50,091 nucleotides of DNA from an uncultured Pirellulaceae bacterium (GCA_938091115.1 CALKNI010000077.1:1-50091); one strand, 5' to 3'; positions 9,443 to 18,855 are shown, numbered from the stretch's first letter. The notes: generated by a model not told the origin, from the letters alone. Numbers and translations: made by a program.

Positions 9443-9741
9443 GGAGATCTTTTGCAATATCTGTGTAGGTTAGGTGATCTGTAGCATTGTTAGTTTACTG
9501 TTGCTGAAGGAGCAAGTGTTAGCAGAAACTGGCCCGCAGCACTAATTCTCCAGACTCCAAACGGTGTACTAGCCGACGGGAAGGCTAAAAACGTGACAAA
9601 TCAAACGATCGGCGGTAGATTAGAATGAACTAGGGGTGAATGTCTGCAAAGGCTTTGACTGGTAGTTGTAGCGAGGCGAAGGAAATATTTCATGAGTGCG
9701 GCGACCTAAAGAAACCAAGTATTTTGCTCGAGATTAATTTT
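9443..9741. other. Divergent intergenic region
   Basis: 299 bases between the sulfatase (minus) and the esterase (plus). An in-frame extension of the esterase runs from 9640 but has no signal peptide and looks non-coding. A small hairpin, TTGCT-GAAGG-AGCAA, lies near 9502. Promoters for both genes should be here; none is recognisable with confidence. Confidence 0.35.
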
Positions 9742-10638
9742 ATGAAATCCGTTTTAACTTTGTTGTTTTTCATTCTTGTTTTTAACACGGCTATTGCCGA
9801 TACCACGCAGCATGACTTCAAAGGCGCGGCAGTTGCCGAAGTCTACAAAGAAGCTTCTGGAGATAAGTTGTGGATTTACCGGTTCGACCCAGTCGATTAC
9901 AAGCCTGAGAGTGATTTGCGTCCCGCCGTTGTGTTTTTCTTTGGTGGTGGTTGGAATGGTGGAACCGTCGGGCAATTTGAACAGCATGCAAAATACTTGG
10001 CCGCCAGAGGCATGGTTGCATTCGTGGCTGATTACCGAGTTAAACAAAGGCAAAAAACAAACCCGGATGCGTGCGTTGCCGATGGTAAATCGGCGATTCG
10101 CTGGGTTCGCAAAAATGCCAAGCGGCTTGGAATTGATCCCGATCGAATTGCGGCCGGTGGAGGTTCAGCTGGAGGTCATGTTGCGGCAACGACCGGAATC
10201 TGTGACGGTCTTGATGATCCCGAAGAAGCAAAGTCCAAGATCAGTTCAAAGTCGAACGCGTTGCTTTTGTTTAATCCCGTCTACGATAACGGCCCCAACG
10301 GCTATGGGCACAGTCGCGTTAAGCAATGGTTCCCAGCTATCTCGCCTGCGCATAATATCAATCAAGGTGATCCACCCACGATCGTTTTCCTGGGTTCGGA
10401 AGATAAGTTGATACCTGTTGAGACTGCCAAGAAGTTTGATGCCGATTTAAAGGCGGCGGGGGTTCAATCGGAGGTTTGGATTTACGAGGGCCAGCCCCAT
10501 GGATTTTTTAATGAGGGAAAAAGCAAGGAATCGTTTGTTGATACCGTTCTAAAAATGGACGCTTTTTTGGCGGCGAATGGGTGGCTCGAGGGAAAGCCCG
10601 ACCGCAAGAAATTGAATTCCCTGTTAACGACAAAATAA
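9742..10638 (+). CDS. Secreted alpha/beta hydrolase, acetyl-xylan/feruloyl esterase-like (BD-FAE type)
   Basis: 298 residues with signal peptide MKSVLTLLFFILVFNTAIA. The fold is that of carbohydrate esterases and lipases. The oxyanion-hole stretch reads FFFGGGWNGG (an HGGG variant), the nucleophile elbow is GGGSAGGH (Ser near residue 141), the acid is in GSEDKLIPV (near 219) and the His in GQPHGFF (near 252). It probably cleaves ester substituents from polysaccharides, in line with the neighbouring sulfatases and acetylesterases; the exact ester is not readable. The ATG at 9742 is selected because it opens the leader peptide. The next plus-strand gene begins 96 bases later. Confidence 0.9.
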   Translation: MKSVLTLLFFILVFNTAIADTTQHDFKGAAVAEVYKEASGDKLWIYRFDPVDYKPESDLRPAVVFFFGGGWNGGTVGQFEQHAKYLAARGMVAFVADYRVKQRQKTNPDACVADGKSAIRWVRKNAKRLGIDPDRIAAGGGSAGGHVAATTGICDGLDDPEEAKSKISSKSNALLLFNPVYDNGPNGYGHSRVKQWFPAISPAHNINQGDPPTIVFLGSEDKLIPVETAKKFDADLKAAGVQSEVWIYEGQPHGFFNEGKSKESFVDTVLKMDAFLAANGWLEGKPDRKKLNSLLTTK

Positions 10639-10734
10639 ATTGGTCTTTTTTTGGCTCCTTTTTCTAAGATCTGTGCCCCTGGTGCGTTAAACCCGCTGTT
10701 GGCAGTTGATTTAATGAAATGGTGGGAGTTTGAA

Positions 10735-11250
10735 ATGTCGGGAACGCTGGAACAGATTGAAATCCGGACTCCTTGTCCCATGGACTGGGATTTAATGGAT
10801 GGTAATGACCGCGTTCGCTTTTGCGATCGTTGTAAAAAGAACGTGTACAACATCGTAGCAATGACGGAGATGGAAGCGGTCGCGCTAATTGACAGCGCAG
10901 GTGAAGAAATATGCGGTCGAATTTTCCGTCGAGACGATGGGACGATTGTTACTGCAGATTGTCCGCCTCGCCAAAATTCCCCACTAGCTATCGGTAAAAA
11001 CCCGCTTCAGTTTTCTATGGCTTCCCTGATGATGCTGGTTACCTTGAGCGCTGGGTTAGCAGCTAGCGCTCCTTGGATTGGTGGGAAAGTCCAGCCGCTT
11101 TTCGATCGACTGTTCCCGACAGAATTGGGTGGTTCCCGTCCCATCGCGGGTGCTTTGGAAATGGGGGATATGATTGCTCAACCGCCTGCACCTCAGAATG
11201 TTTTGCCGGTTATTCAAGGTGAGATTGCGGTGTTTGAAGATCCCTCGTAA
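10735..11250 (+). CDS. Small membrane protein with N-terminal CxxC cysteine motif
   Basis: 171 residues. The N-terminal part carries TPCPMDWDLMDGNDRVRFCDRC and then VYN, a conserved pattern (C-x3-W-x2-M-x8-R-F-C-x2-C-x4-VYN) that I know from many bacterial hypothetical proteins. The three cysteines suggest metal binding or redox chemistry. A transmembrane segment follows near residues 95-115 (MASLMMLVTLSAGLAAS), so the Cys domain is probably cytoplasmic with a proline-rich tail outside. The ATG at 10735 is set by GGGAG at about -10; an upstream ATG (10714) lacks this. Function unknown. It lies between an esterase and a nuclease/phosphatase-family gene without obvious link. Confidence 0.75.
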   Translation: MSGTLEQIEIRTPCPMDWDLMDGNDRVRFCDRCKKNVYNIVAMTEMEAVALIDSAGEEICGRIFRRDDGTIVTADCPPRQNSPLAIGKNPLQFSMASLMMLVTLSAGLAASAPWIGGKVQPLFDRLFPTELGGSRPIAGALEMGDMIAQPPAPQNVLPVIQGEIAVFEDPS

Positions 11251-11459
11251 TAAATATTTTCAGGACGGGCTGTTCTGCTTAATAAAGTGGCCGCGTTGGT
11301 TTGGTCATCGCCATTTTTTTGCGGGAAGCTCGCTTTAATTACTGGCAATTGTTGCCACCCCTCTTTGCTGTACCATAGAATTCGGTTGGCTCGATGGTTG
11401 ATTGTTAGTATCGGGTTGCCGATGCTTAGTCGTGTATCGAGTAGAGAGGAGGGTTGGGT
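11251..11459. other. Intergenic region with small hairpins
   Basis: Two short stems are visible, GGCAA-TTG-TTGCC near 11344 and ATCGG-GTTG-CCGAT near 11410. The downstream gene's ribosome binding site GGAGGG lies at 11448-11453. No gene is seen. Confidence 0.35.
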
Positions 11460-12359
11460 TTGGCAAAAGCAAAACTAATGTCGCGGAGGCAGTTTGCAGG
11501 CATAGCTGGCGCACTTTCAGTGCCGGTTTTAAGTCCAGCGTTGTCTTTACCAAACAATTCTTTACCGAACAATTGTGAACCAGAGAAGACACTGCGCGTC
11601 ATTGCCTACAATATTTACGGAGGTAATGGTTGGCCTAAAGAGCGCCCTCTGGCTAGGCAGGCAGTTGCCAAGAAGCAGATGGCTTCGCGCCTGGCGCATG
11701 AGTTGGCATTGTACGAACCGGATGTCATTTGTTTTTCCGAATCTCCGTCAGAGTCAATCACACGAGATATCGCCAAACGACTCAGTTTTCATCATGTCCG
11801 GTTTCCCAGCGGCGGGAGCTGGCCTGGGACTTTGTTGAGCCGTTTCGAGATTGCTCAATCTCAAAATGTTCCGTTGGGTTATCAGCGTCCGCCGAAACTA
11901 TTTACCCGTCACTGGGGACGAGCGGAGTTATTGATGCCGGACAAAACGACATTAGTTGTCCATTCTGCACACCTTTTCCCTACTGCGGATCCGGCCAATC
12001 GTCTGGCCGAAATTCGTGCAATGGTAAAATCGATGCAGGCTGATTTGCAAAGTGGGAAATCGATGTTGTTAATCGGGGATTTGAATCATGGACCAGACAC
12101 AGCTGAATATAGACTGTGGATGGATGCTGGGTGGAGTGATACGTTCGCAAGAGTGGGTGTCGGTGAGGGGCCAACCATCAAAGCTGATATTCCGAAGTGG
12201 CGGATCGATTATGTTATGGCGGCTGGAAAAATCGCTAATCAAGTCGTTGAGTCGAGACCGTTGTTTGAAGGCGGCTTTCGTTTGAATGTTCAGGATCCCA
12301 AGTCATTTGCGTTGAGCGATCATTTGCCTCAGTTAGCAGTTTTTGACTTGTCTAAATGA
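11460..12359 (+). CDS. Endonuclease/exonuclease/phosphatase-family protein with Tat leader
   Basis: About 299 residues, Mg-dependent phosphodiesterase fold (EEP family, DNase I-like). Family motifs are present: RVIAYNIYGG at the start of the domain, CFSESP (metal-binding Glu), VHSAHLFP, LIGDLNHGPD (catalytic Asp/Asn), WRIDYVM, and SDHLPQLAVF at the end (catalytic Asp-His). The leader MSRRQFAGIAGAL is of twin-arginine type, so the protein should be exported folded. Start choice: GGAGGG at 11448-11453 is ideally spaced for TTG at 11460, giving MAKAKL before the leader; the ATG at 11478 is the alternative. Substrate unknown: extracellular nucleic acid, phospholipid or sugar phosphates are possible. 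Confidence 0.88.
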   Translation: MAKAKLMSRRQFAGIAGALSVPVLSPALSLPNNSLPNNCEPEKTLRVIAYNIYGGNGWPKERPLARQAVAKKQMASRLAHELALYEPDVICFSESPSESITRDIAKRLSFHHVRFPSGGSWPGTLLSRFEIAQSQNVPLGYQRPPKLFTRHWGRAELLMPDKTTLVVHSAHLFPTADPANRLAEIRAMVKSMQADLQSGKSMLLIGDLNHGPDTAEYRLWMDAGWSDTFARVGVGEGPTIKADIPKWRIDYVMAAGKIANQVVESRPLFEGGFRLNVQDPKSFALSDHLPQLAVFDLSK

Positions 12360-12445
12360 GTGCGCAGGCTGGACTGCTCTCGGCGGGTGAATCTCGAGAA
12401 TAGAGTTGGTCGGTCGGATACGTTAATTTTATCGAATGAGAATCA

Positions 12446-13357
12446 ATGATAAAGCTGTTGCAGATTTGGATGGTGATTTGGTTGGTGGTAAGCGCTCAAA
12501 GTTTTGCGCAGGCGACTGACTTTTATGTTTATTACCTCGGGGGTCAATCCAATATGGATGGCTACGGGTATGTCAATCAATTGCCTGCCGCCCAGGCTGA
12601 GGCACAAAATAACGTTATGATTTTTCATGGCAACACTTCGCCCGATCGAGTTTCTGTTGATGGAAAAGGAGTTTGGAGCAAATTGCAGCCGGGGCATGGT
12701 GTTGGATTTAAATCAGATGGCAAAACCAATCAGTATTCCAACCGCTTTGGCGTTGAGTTGACATTTGCTCAGACGCTGCAGAAGCGTTTTCCTGAGCGGC
12801 GAATTGCGATTGTTAAGTATTCGCGAGGCGGAACGTCCATCGATGCGGCAGCCGCTGGAGGGTTTGGATGCTGGGAGCCCGATTTTGGAACAACTGCCGG
12901 GGTCAATCAATATGATCATTTTTTGGCGACGGTGCGTCACGCCTATGATGACACAGATATTGATAATGATGGTCAACCTGATCGCTTGATCCCTGCCGGG
13001 ATTGTCTGGATGCAAGGCGAAAGTGACGCACACCATACACCTGAAATTGCCAAGCGTTATCAGGCGAATTTAAAGCGATTGATGGATTTGATACGAGCGG
13101 CCTTTCGGGAGGATGATCTTCCCGTTGTCATTGGGCGAATTTCATATTCCAAAAAAGACCCGCCCAGTTGGAAGTATGGAGAGATCGTTCGAGAGGCGCA
13201 AGCCGAATATGTGAAGGCTGACACAGCAGCGACACTTGTGACCACGACGGATAAATATGGATATTCTGATCCGTGGCATTATGACTCTCTTGGTTACATT
13301 GATCTTGGACGCCAATTCGCCAATGCGACTGCCGATCTTGAGCAGGGCCAAAAATAA
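12446..13357 (+). CDS. Secreted carbohydrate acetylesterase (SASA/DUF303 family)
   Basis: 303 residues, signal peptide MIKLLQIWMVIWLVVSAQSFA. The SGNH-like catalytic residues are visible: YYLGGQSNMDGYG with Ser35, GIVWMQGESDAHH (oxyanion block), and DPWHYDSLGYIDLG with the Asp/His pair. It lacks the N-terminal beta domain of the SASA enzyme at 5992-7395 and is therefore a different branch of the family (short, single-domain form). Likely role is removal of acetyl groups from polysaccharide. It follows the EEP gene by 86 bases and may share its transcript. ATG 12446 starts the leader. Confidence 0.9.
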   Translation: MIKLLQIWMVIWLVVSAQSFAQATDFYVYYLGGQSNMDGYGYVNQLPAAQAEAQNNVMIFHGNTSPDRVSVDGKGVWSKLQPGHGVGFKSDGKTNQYSNRFGVELTFAQTLQKRFPERRIAIVKYSRGGTSIDAAAAGGFGCWEPDFGTTAGVNQYDHFLATVRHAYDDTDIDNDGQPDRLIPAGIVWMQGESDAHHTPEIAKRYQANLKRLMDLIRAAFREDDLPVVIGRISYSKKDPPSWKYGEIVREAQAEYVKADTAATLVTTTDKYGYSDPWHYDSLGYIDLGRQFANATADLEQGQK

Positions 13358-13491
13358 CTGAATTAGATTTTTGGTACTTCACCTTTTATCAGTAAAAAAC
13401 GTGAAGTGCGGTGGAGGATCGGATAAGATCCAATGATGTGGATTTGCCAAGCGTTGTGATGATTTGTATTTCTTAAATTGGAGGTTTCTGA

Positions 13492-14859
13492 ATGGGTCCC
13501 GGTAATATCATCAACAGAAACTCTGCCAACCGTCGGCATTTTATCAAATCTTCCGCGATCGTAGGTGCGGCAGCCTTGGGTCCAGTCCACCTCCTTGCAG
13601 CTAAAAATGGCTTGACTCAGGACAAATTGAATATCGCGGTGGTGGGCGCTGGCGGACGGGGCGGTGCGAATCTCAATGGTTGTTCGGGTGAAAACATTTA
13701 TGCACTTTGCGATATCAATCAATCAACAACTGCCAAATTAAGCGAGCGATTTAAAGACGCCGTTGTGACAACAGATTGGCGTACTTTGATTGACGATCCC
13801 AAAATTGATGCGTTTGTGGTGTCCACGGCAGATCATCACCACGCCTTGGTTTCTATCGCCGCGATGCGGGCGGGCAAACACGTCTATTGTGAAAAACCAT
13901 TGGCGCATACAGTTCGCGAAGCGAGGCTGATGCAAGATGAATATAAAAAACGGAAGGGTAAGATTGCGACTCAGATGGGAACGCAGATTCACGCAACAGG
14001 AAATTATCGACGAGCGGTCGAGATCGTGCAAAGTGGAATGCTTGGCGCTGTGACCGAAGCGCATGTGTGGTGTAGTCGAGGAATATCGCCCGTTGGTCAG
14101 GCTGTATTGCCGGAGCAACCTGTTCCAGAAACGTTTGATTGGGATGTCTGGTTGGGGCCAGCGGCGAATCGGCCGTACAACAAAAGTTACTGGTCAGGCG
14201 GAAATCTGAACTGGAATCGGCGATGGGAGTTCGGCAACGGAGTGCTCGGCGATATGGGGAGCCACCTGATTGATTTGCCTTATTGGGCATTGGAGCTTGA
14301 TCGCCCAACTTCTGTTGTTTCCGAAGGCCCTGAACCTGACCCGGTTGCTTGTCCACCGTGGCAGCAGGTGACTTGGGAGCATCCAGCCCGCGAAGGTGGT
14401 GGAGCGCATCACGCAGCTTGCAAGGTCGTTTGGTATCACGGAAACGAAGGGATGAAGCGTCGTGCGGAGTACCTTCAGCCAAAAGTGGGTAGTGATACTA
14501 ACCTTGGTAAATGGGGAATTGGGGTCGCGTTTATTGGAGACCGAGGCGTATTGGTTGCCGATTATGGAAAAATGGTTCTTAGCCCATCAGCTGATTTCGC
14601 GGATGTTCCTCGTCCCAAAGCGACCATCGAACCTTCACTCGGGCATTACAAAGAATGGATCCATGCTGCCAAAACAGGTGGCGAATCGCTGTGTAATTTT
14701 GATTACTCCGGTGCTCTGATTGAGCACAACCTTCTCGGCAACGTCGCTCATCGAGCTGGAAAAAAGCTGCAATGGGATGCAAATTCGATGAAGTTTACCA
14801 ACGACGAGGCAGCCAATGCGTTATTAACAAAATCGTATCGAGACGGTTGGGGTGTCTAA
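13492..14859 (+). CDS. Gfo/Idh/MocA-family oxidoreductase with Tat leader
   Basis: NAD(P)-dependent sugar oxidoreductase of 455 residues. The export leader is of twin-arginine type (NRRHFIKSSAIVGAAALG). The Rossmann motif VGAGGRGG lies near residues 51-58 and the diagnostic EKP motif (YCEKPLAHT) near 133; substrate-domain features such as GDMGSHLIDLPYWAL follow. Planctomycete genomes carry many such periplasmic copies, some of which behave like glucose-fructose oxidoreductase with tightly bound cofactor. GGAGG at 13480-13484 is ideally spaced from ATG 13492. It could oxidise C3 of glycosides for a DUF1080 hydrolase such as the one at 1458-2204; that link is inference. It is convergent with the PQQ-propeller gene 25 bases away. 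Confidence 0.93.
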   Translation: MGPGNIINRNSANRRHFIKSSAIVGAAALGPVHLLAAKNGLTQDKLNIAVVGAGGRGGANLNGCSGENIYALCDINQSTTAKLSERFKDAVVTTDWRTLIDDPKIDAFVVSTADHHHALVSIAAMRAGKHVYCEKPLAHTVREARLMQDEYKKRKGKIATQMGTQIHATGNYRRAVEIVQSGMLGAVTEAHVWCSRGISPVGQAVLPEQPVPETFDWDVWLGPAANRPYNKSYWSGGNLNWNRRWEFGNGVLGDMGSHLIDLPYWALELDRPTSVVSEGPEPDPVACPPWQQVTWEHPAREGGGAHHAACKVVWYHGNEGMKRRAEYLQPKVGSDTNLGKWGIGVAFIGDRGVLVADYGKMVLSPSADFADVPRPKATIEPSLGHYKEWIHAAKTGGESLCNFDYSGALIEHNLLGNVAHRAGKKLQWDANSMKFTNDEAANALLTKSYRDGWGV

Positions 14860-14884
14860 CGTCGCTTAATAACTGTAACCCGCG

Positions 14885-16345
14885 TTAGTCTTCGTCTTCA
14901 GCAGGTTCGGGGCGTTTCGGGCGTTCGGAGGTTGTCGGCACGTTCGAAGTGGGCAAACTGGAGTTGGCTTCCTTGATCGAGGAGAATGTGCGGAACTTGG
15001 GAACCACCGGAGCAGGGGAGTCGGCACGATCGCTATTTGCAATGCAATATAAGTATTTTGAACTTCGCAAGAATAGTCGACCGTCGCTGGCTGCAGGAGA
15101 GCCCCAAAAGACTTCCTTTTCAGAAGTTACCTCGTTGACTGCCAGCAGTTCGATGTTGCTGCCTAATTGGAAAACATAAACTTGCCCACTGGCATTGAGA
15201 TACAGCATTCGGTCTCCCACGACGATCGGTGAAGCGTAGTCGAGCGAACCAAAGCGAGCGTTTCCCGTCTTACGTTCGCCTTTTAGTCGCATTTGAAATC
15301 CTCTTTTCCCAGTCGCTGTATCGACGGTCGAGAGTATGCCGCGGGCAATAATATAAAGGTCTGATTCGTAGCGAATGGGTGATCCATAAACCGCATTCAC
15401 AGGCCCATTCCAAACCAAATGAGTGTCGCTGACGTTTCCAGTTCCCCCAGCGTCGATGGCGACACTGCCCCCTCCCTGTCCAGAAAATGCGTATACGCGA
15501 TTGCCGTCAGCAATCACGCTGGAATAGGCATGTTGAGATTTCGTAGCCGTCGAATGCCAACGTAATTTTCCGGTAGTTGGATCAAGCCCCCATATTTCAC
15601 CGGGGACCAGCATGACAAGATCAGTTCGGGTTTCATTGACCGGTACCAAAATGGGAGTTCCCCACATGCCGTTGAGGCCCGTTGCGGATTGTCGCCATTT
15701 TTCTTCACCCGTTTGGGTGTCAAACCCAATGACCGATTGGCTCTCTGCGGATGCCGTCACGATCAATGTATTGCGATACAGAATTGGGCTGGACGACGAT
15801 CCCCACTTGGGTGGATCGGATTCCTTGCCAGCGCTGGCTCGCCAGAGTTCATTCCCGTCAAGATCAAACGCGAAGACACCGCCCTTGCCGAAAAATGCAT
15901 AGACGTTCTTACCATCCGAGACAGGCGTGTGGGAAGCGTAACCGTGAGAGGAAACGCCCGACCTATAATAGGAGTCCTCTGGCAGCGAGGCTTCGATATT
16001 GTTCTGCCAGAGAATTGCTCCTGATGTTAAGTCGATGCAGATTAGATGCCGTACTAAGTCTTCAAGATTACTTTGCTGCTCTTTGGTTACCCCGTAACCG
16101 GAATAACAAGTAACAAAAACCCTTTTACCGACAACGATTGGGCTCGATGCACCCGGGCCAGGAAGACGCGATTTCCAGGCTATGTTTTCGAGAGGAGACC
16201 AAACATTGGGTATGGCATTGGAATCAGTCGCGGCGCCTGCCCCTTGAGCTCCGCGGAATCGTGGCCAGTCATCAGCGTTGCCTGAATCGAAAAATAGGAG
16301 TGTTGTGATTGCAAAAATTACAACCGTAAAGGTGGGGTTCGACAT
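14885..16345 (-). CDS. Secreted PQQ-like beta-propeller protein
   Basis: About 486 residues. After the signal peptide (MSNPTFTVVIFAITTLLFF) the mature protein opens with DDWPRFRGAQG, the hallmark of the planctomycete PQQ-binding-like propeller group. Repeats of the form ...G.RVFV.., ..G.ILWQ.., ..GNELWRA, ..GEEKWRQ and ..GKLRWHS mark successive propeller blades. No quinoprotein dehydrogenase catalytic motifs stand out, so it may be a binding or scaffold propeller like BamB rather than an enzyme. The C-terminus is Pro/Glu-rich and disordered. ATG 16345 starts the leader; the open frame continues to 16399 without a signal. No obvious operon partner. Confidence 0.9.
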   Translation of the reverse strand: MSNPTFTVVIFAITTLLFFDSGNADDWPRFRGAQGAGAATDSNAIPNVWSPLENIAWKSRLPGPGASSPIVVGKRVFVTCYSGYGVTKEQQSNLEDLVRHLICIDLTSGAILWQNNIEASLPEDSYYRSGVSSHGYASHTPVSDGKNVYAFFGKGGVFAFDLDGNELWRASAGKESDPPKWGSSSSPILYRNTLIVTASAESQSVIGFDTQTGEEKWRQSATGLNGMWGTPILVPVNETRTDLVMLVPGEIWGLDPTTGKLRWHSTATKSQHAYSSVIADGNRVYAFSGQGGGSVAIDAGGTGNVSDTHLVWNGPVNAVYGSPIRYESDLYIIARGILSTVDTATGKRGFQMRLKGERKTGNARFGSLDYASPIVVGDRMLYLNASGQVYVFQLGSNIELLAVNEVTSEKEVFWGSPAASDGRLFLRSSKYLYCIANSDRADSPAPVVPKFRTFSSIKEANSSLPTSNVPTTSERPKRPEPAEDED

Positions 16346-17031
16346 GATTTGCCAGAAAAGGATGGGGGTAGAATGGTTAACTGAAATCGTTAGTTGCAAG
16401 TGGGACTAACGTCAGCCTTCCCGTCAATTGGCTTTTAAAATAACATGCTGACACAACTGATTGCTAATAAAACGACGAGATAAATCGCTGGCGATGCTAA
16501 ATCGCAGGTTGATTTAATTAACCAAGTGCTGATCAGAGGAGCAGTGCCGCCAAAAACAGCAAGCGTAATGTTGTAGCTTAAGCCGATCGCTGAGTACCGG
16601 CCTCGAATTGGGAAGCTTACAGGATTTGTTATCAAATTTAATATTCAATTACAAGATTGAATTAACGGATCGCCAGCGAAGAATCGTCCTAAATTACGAC
16701 CGTTGGAATGAAGAGAAAGCTGGAGCATGCCATCTTAAGTGGATAGTCTCCGGTCATGTCTGATTGTTGAGCTCCGGCATAGCAAGTTTTTTCGCATCTC
16801 GGTTTGTTCTCTGAAGAGGTAAACTGAGTGGTTAGCTATTATTAGATTGTAGAGCGTTTCTAATTCGGTTGCGCAATCAATTTTGCTCGCGGCAAGGCTG
16901 TTAATATGAAGATCGACCGTAGCTTCATATGATGACGACAAGGTATAGGCACAGTGAAAACGGATGATAAACTAGACTCGAGACTTCTGCAGTCAATGTT
17001 TCGTCGCTGATCATTCAGAACTAAAACAAAA
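16346..17031. other. Long intergenic region holding a transporter remnant
   Basis: 686 bases between the propeller gene (minus) and a sulfatase (plus). It contains the MFS fragment at 16435-16635, listed separately. A 7-bp inverted repeat ATTCAAT/ATTGAAT (16643-16662) sits at the broken edge of that fragment. From 16665 to 17031 I see no gene; the sulfatase promoter should be in this part. Confidence 0.5.
16435..16635 (-). pseudogene. Remnant of an MFS transporter (metabolite:H+ symporter type)
   Basis: The 66-residue reading frame carries SFPIRGRYSAIGLSYN directly followed by AVFGGTAPLISTWLI, the conserved loop and helix near the C-terminal end of ProP/MHS-type major facilitator transporters. 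Full proteins have over 400 residues, so only about one seventh remains. Upstream in the same frame there is a stop within ten codons, and no other frame continues the family. The fragment ends with a stop after AISCVSMLF, short of the usual C-terminus. I read this as a decayed or deletion-truncated gene and not a working protein. Confidence 0.75.
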
Positions 17032-18855
17032 ATGAAAAAATTCTTATCGGTGTTCTTGCTGTTGTTATTGACGCTTACGGCGCGTGCAGAGAAGCCGAAT
17101 GTTATCATTATCTACTCCGACGATCATGGTTATACCGACCTCGGTATCCATGGAATTGACGCCAATGTTGACACACCCAACATGGACGCGCTCGCCCGAG
17201 GGGGTGTTCTGATGCGTGCTGGATACAGCTCGGCCCCCCAGTGTCGCCCATCTCGATGTGGGCTGTTGACGGGACGTATCCAAAACGAGTTCGGGTTTGC
17301 TGACAACAAGGCCGATGCTGGATCTGGTGTTGGGACCCTGCCAAGGATCTATCCGTCGGGAACGGATATGGCGGGTAAGCCTCTTCTTACAATCGCTGAT
17401 CGAATGAAGCAGCTAGGTTACGTTACCGGATTCTCCGGCAAATGGCATTGCGGACTCAATCACGATCCAAAAAAAGAGTACGATCCGCGGAGTCGTGGTT
17501 TTGATGAGTACTGGGTTGCACCAATGACCAATGGCTATACCAATCTCGATCTCGAAGGAAATCTGATTCCGCACCAGAAAAAAGCGGAGTGGCCGAAAGA
17601 ACTTCAAAACCGCGTCATCTTGCAAGGTAAATTCGCCGAGGCGTTTGTTTCCCGCAACAAGGACAAGCCATTTTTCTTGTATTTCCCGATCTATGGTCCG
17701 CACGTACCGATGATTAAGAAGTCGGATCCCTACTACAAGGATTTTCCGAAGCAAGATTATCCGAACTATAACGACCAGCAAGATGATGTCCGACGTCAAG
17801 GCTTGGCGTTGCTCAAGGCAATGGATGATGCGGTCGGTGGACTGGTGAAGACATTGCAACAACATGGCCTCGAGGAAAATACGCTCATTTTGTTTGCCGG
17901 TGATAATGGGGCACCGGGTAAGCAGACGCACAACAGCCCGATTGGAAGTTGGAATGGCTCGAACAACGTTCCCATGCGCGGAGTCAAAGGATGGCTGCAT
18001 GAAGGTGGGATTCGTGTGCCGATGTTTGCCTATTGGAAAGGGGAGATCCCGGCAGGTCAGGTGGTCGACGAAATGGTCACCACACTGGATTTTACGGCAA
18101 CGACAGTCGCGTTGGGTGGTGGCGCGATTCCATCGGAATTTGACGGTGTCGATTTAATGCCGCGTTTTACCGGCAGCGTCTCCAAGCTTCGCCGAGTTCA
18201 ACCGATGTATTGGGATTTTTATACGGGACAGGCGATGCGAATGGGTGACTGGAAACTGTGGCGGAAAGACGATACGACGGTTTTGTTTAACATAGCAAAC
18301 GATCCATCGGAACTGACAAACCTTGCCTATCAGCACCCCGAACGGGTAATTGAAATGAGTAAGCAACTCGATCGATGGTCCGAATCTCTACCCGATTCAG
18401 CACGTTACGATCCAGAGATGCGTGGAAAGAATATGATCAGCTCGCTTGGCGGAGCGCCCGCGAATGTCAAACCGGATCCTCGTTACTTAGTCCCTTACGA
18501 CAATCCAGTCCCGACCCCGTACCCCACGGCCGTCATTTCACCCGGCGGGCCAGCCATCATTTTTGAATCGGCGAGACCTGAAAACAAACAGGTCAAACCA
18601 AAAGAGAATGCAAAACCGGAAATGATAAAAAATGGAAAAGGAAGCACAAACCGAAGCGCAACCGGAAATCGACCTAATCTAGAGAAACTGTTCCAGCGGC
18701 GCGATCAAAATCAAGACGGTTTCGTTACGCTCGAAGAATTTATCGGTGATCCAGAAACTCGAAATGTTACTGCGTTAACCAGAGTGTTTAATAAGCGAGA
18801 TGTGAATCAGGACGGACGGCTCACACTTGAGGAAATGCAAGTTAAGCTGGATTAA
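17032..18855 (+). CDS. Secreted type I sulfatase with C-terminal EF-hand pair
   Basis: 607 residues. Signal peptide MKKFLSVFLLLLLTLTARA, then NVIIIYSDDHGYTDLGIHG (metal aspartates), the maturation motif CRPSR with Cys71, FSGKWHCG, FPIYGPHVP and FAGDNGAPG. The sulfatase fold ends near residue 470. A linker with many Lys, Pro and Asn follows, then two EF-hand-like calcium loops close to the C-terminus: DQNQDGFVTLEEF and DVNQDGRLTLEEM. EF-hand tails on secreted planctomycete enzymes may bind calcium for stability or surface attachment; that is inference. ATG 17032 begins the leader. It is monocistronic as far as visible, 233 bases before the next gene. Confidence 0.94.
   Translation: MKKFLSVFLLLLLTLTARAEKPNVIIIYSDDHGYTDLGIHGIDANVDTPNMDALARGGVLMRAGYSSAPQCRPSRCGLLTGRIQNEFGFADNKADAGSGVGTLPRIYPSGTDMAGKPLLTIADRMKQLGYVTGFSGKWHCGLNHDPKKEYDPRSRGFDEYWVAPMTNGYTNLDLEGNLIPHQKKAEWPKELQNRVILQGKFAEAFVSRNKDKPFFLYFPIYGPHVPMIKKSDPYYKDFPKQDYPNYNDQQDDVRRQGLALLKAMDDAVGGLVKTLQQHGLEENTLILFAGDNGAPGKQTHNSPIGSWNGSNNVPMRGVKGWLHEGGIRVPMFAYWKGEIPAGQVVDEMVTTLDFTATTVALGGGAIPSEFDGVDLMPRFTGSVSKLRRVQPMYWDFYTGQAMRMGDWKLWRKDDTTVLFNIANDPSELTNLAYQHPERVIEMSKQLDRWSESLPDSARYDPEMRGKNMISSLGGAPANVKPDPRYLVPYDNPVPTPYPTAVISPGGPAIIFESARPENKQVKPKENAKPEMIKNGKGSTNRSATGNRPNLEKLFQRRDQNQDGFVTLEEFIGDPETRNVTALTRVFNKRDVNQDGRLTLEEMQVKLD

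Noticed and set aside
13376-13407. ACTTCAC/GTGAAGT inverted repeat after the acetylesterase gene
   Set aside because: Seven-base arms with an 18-base loop and no T-tract; too weak to call a terminator or operator.
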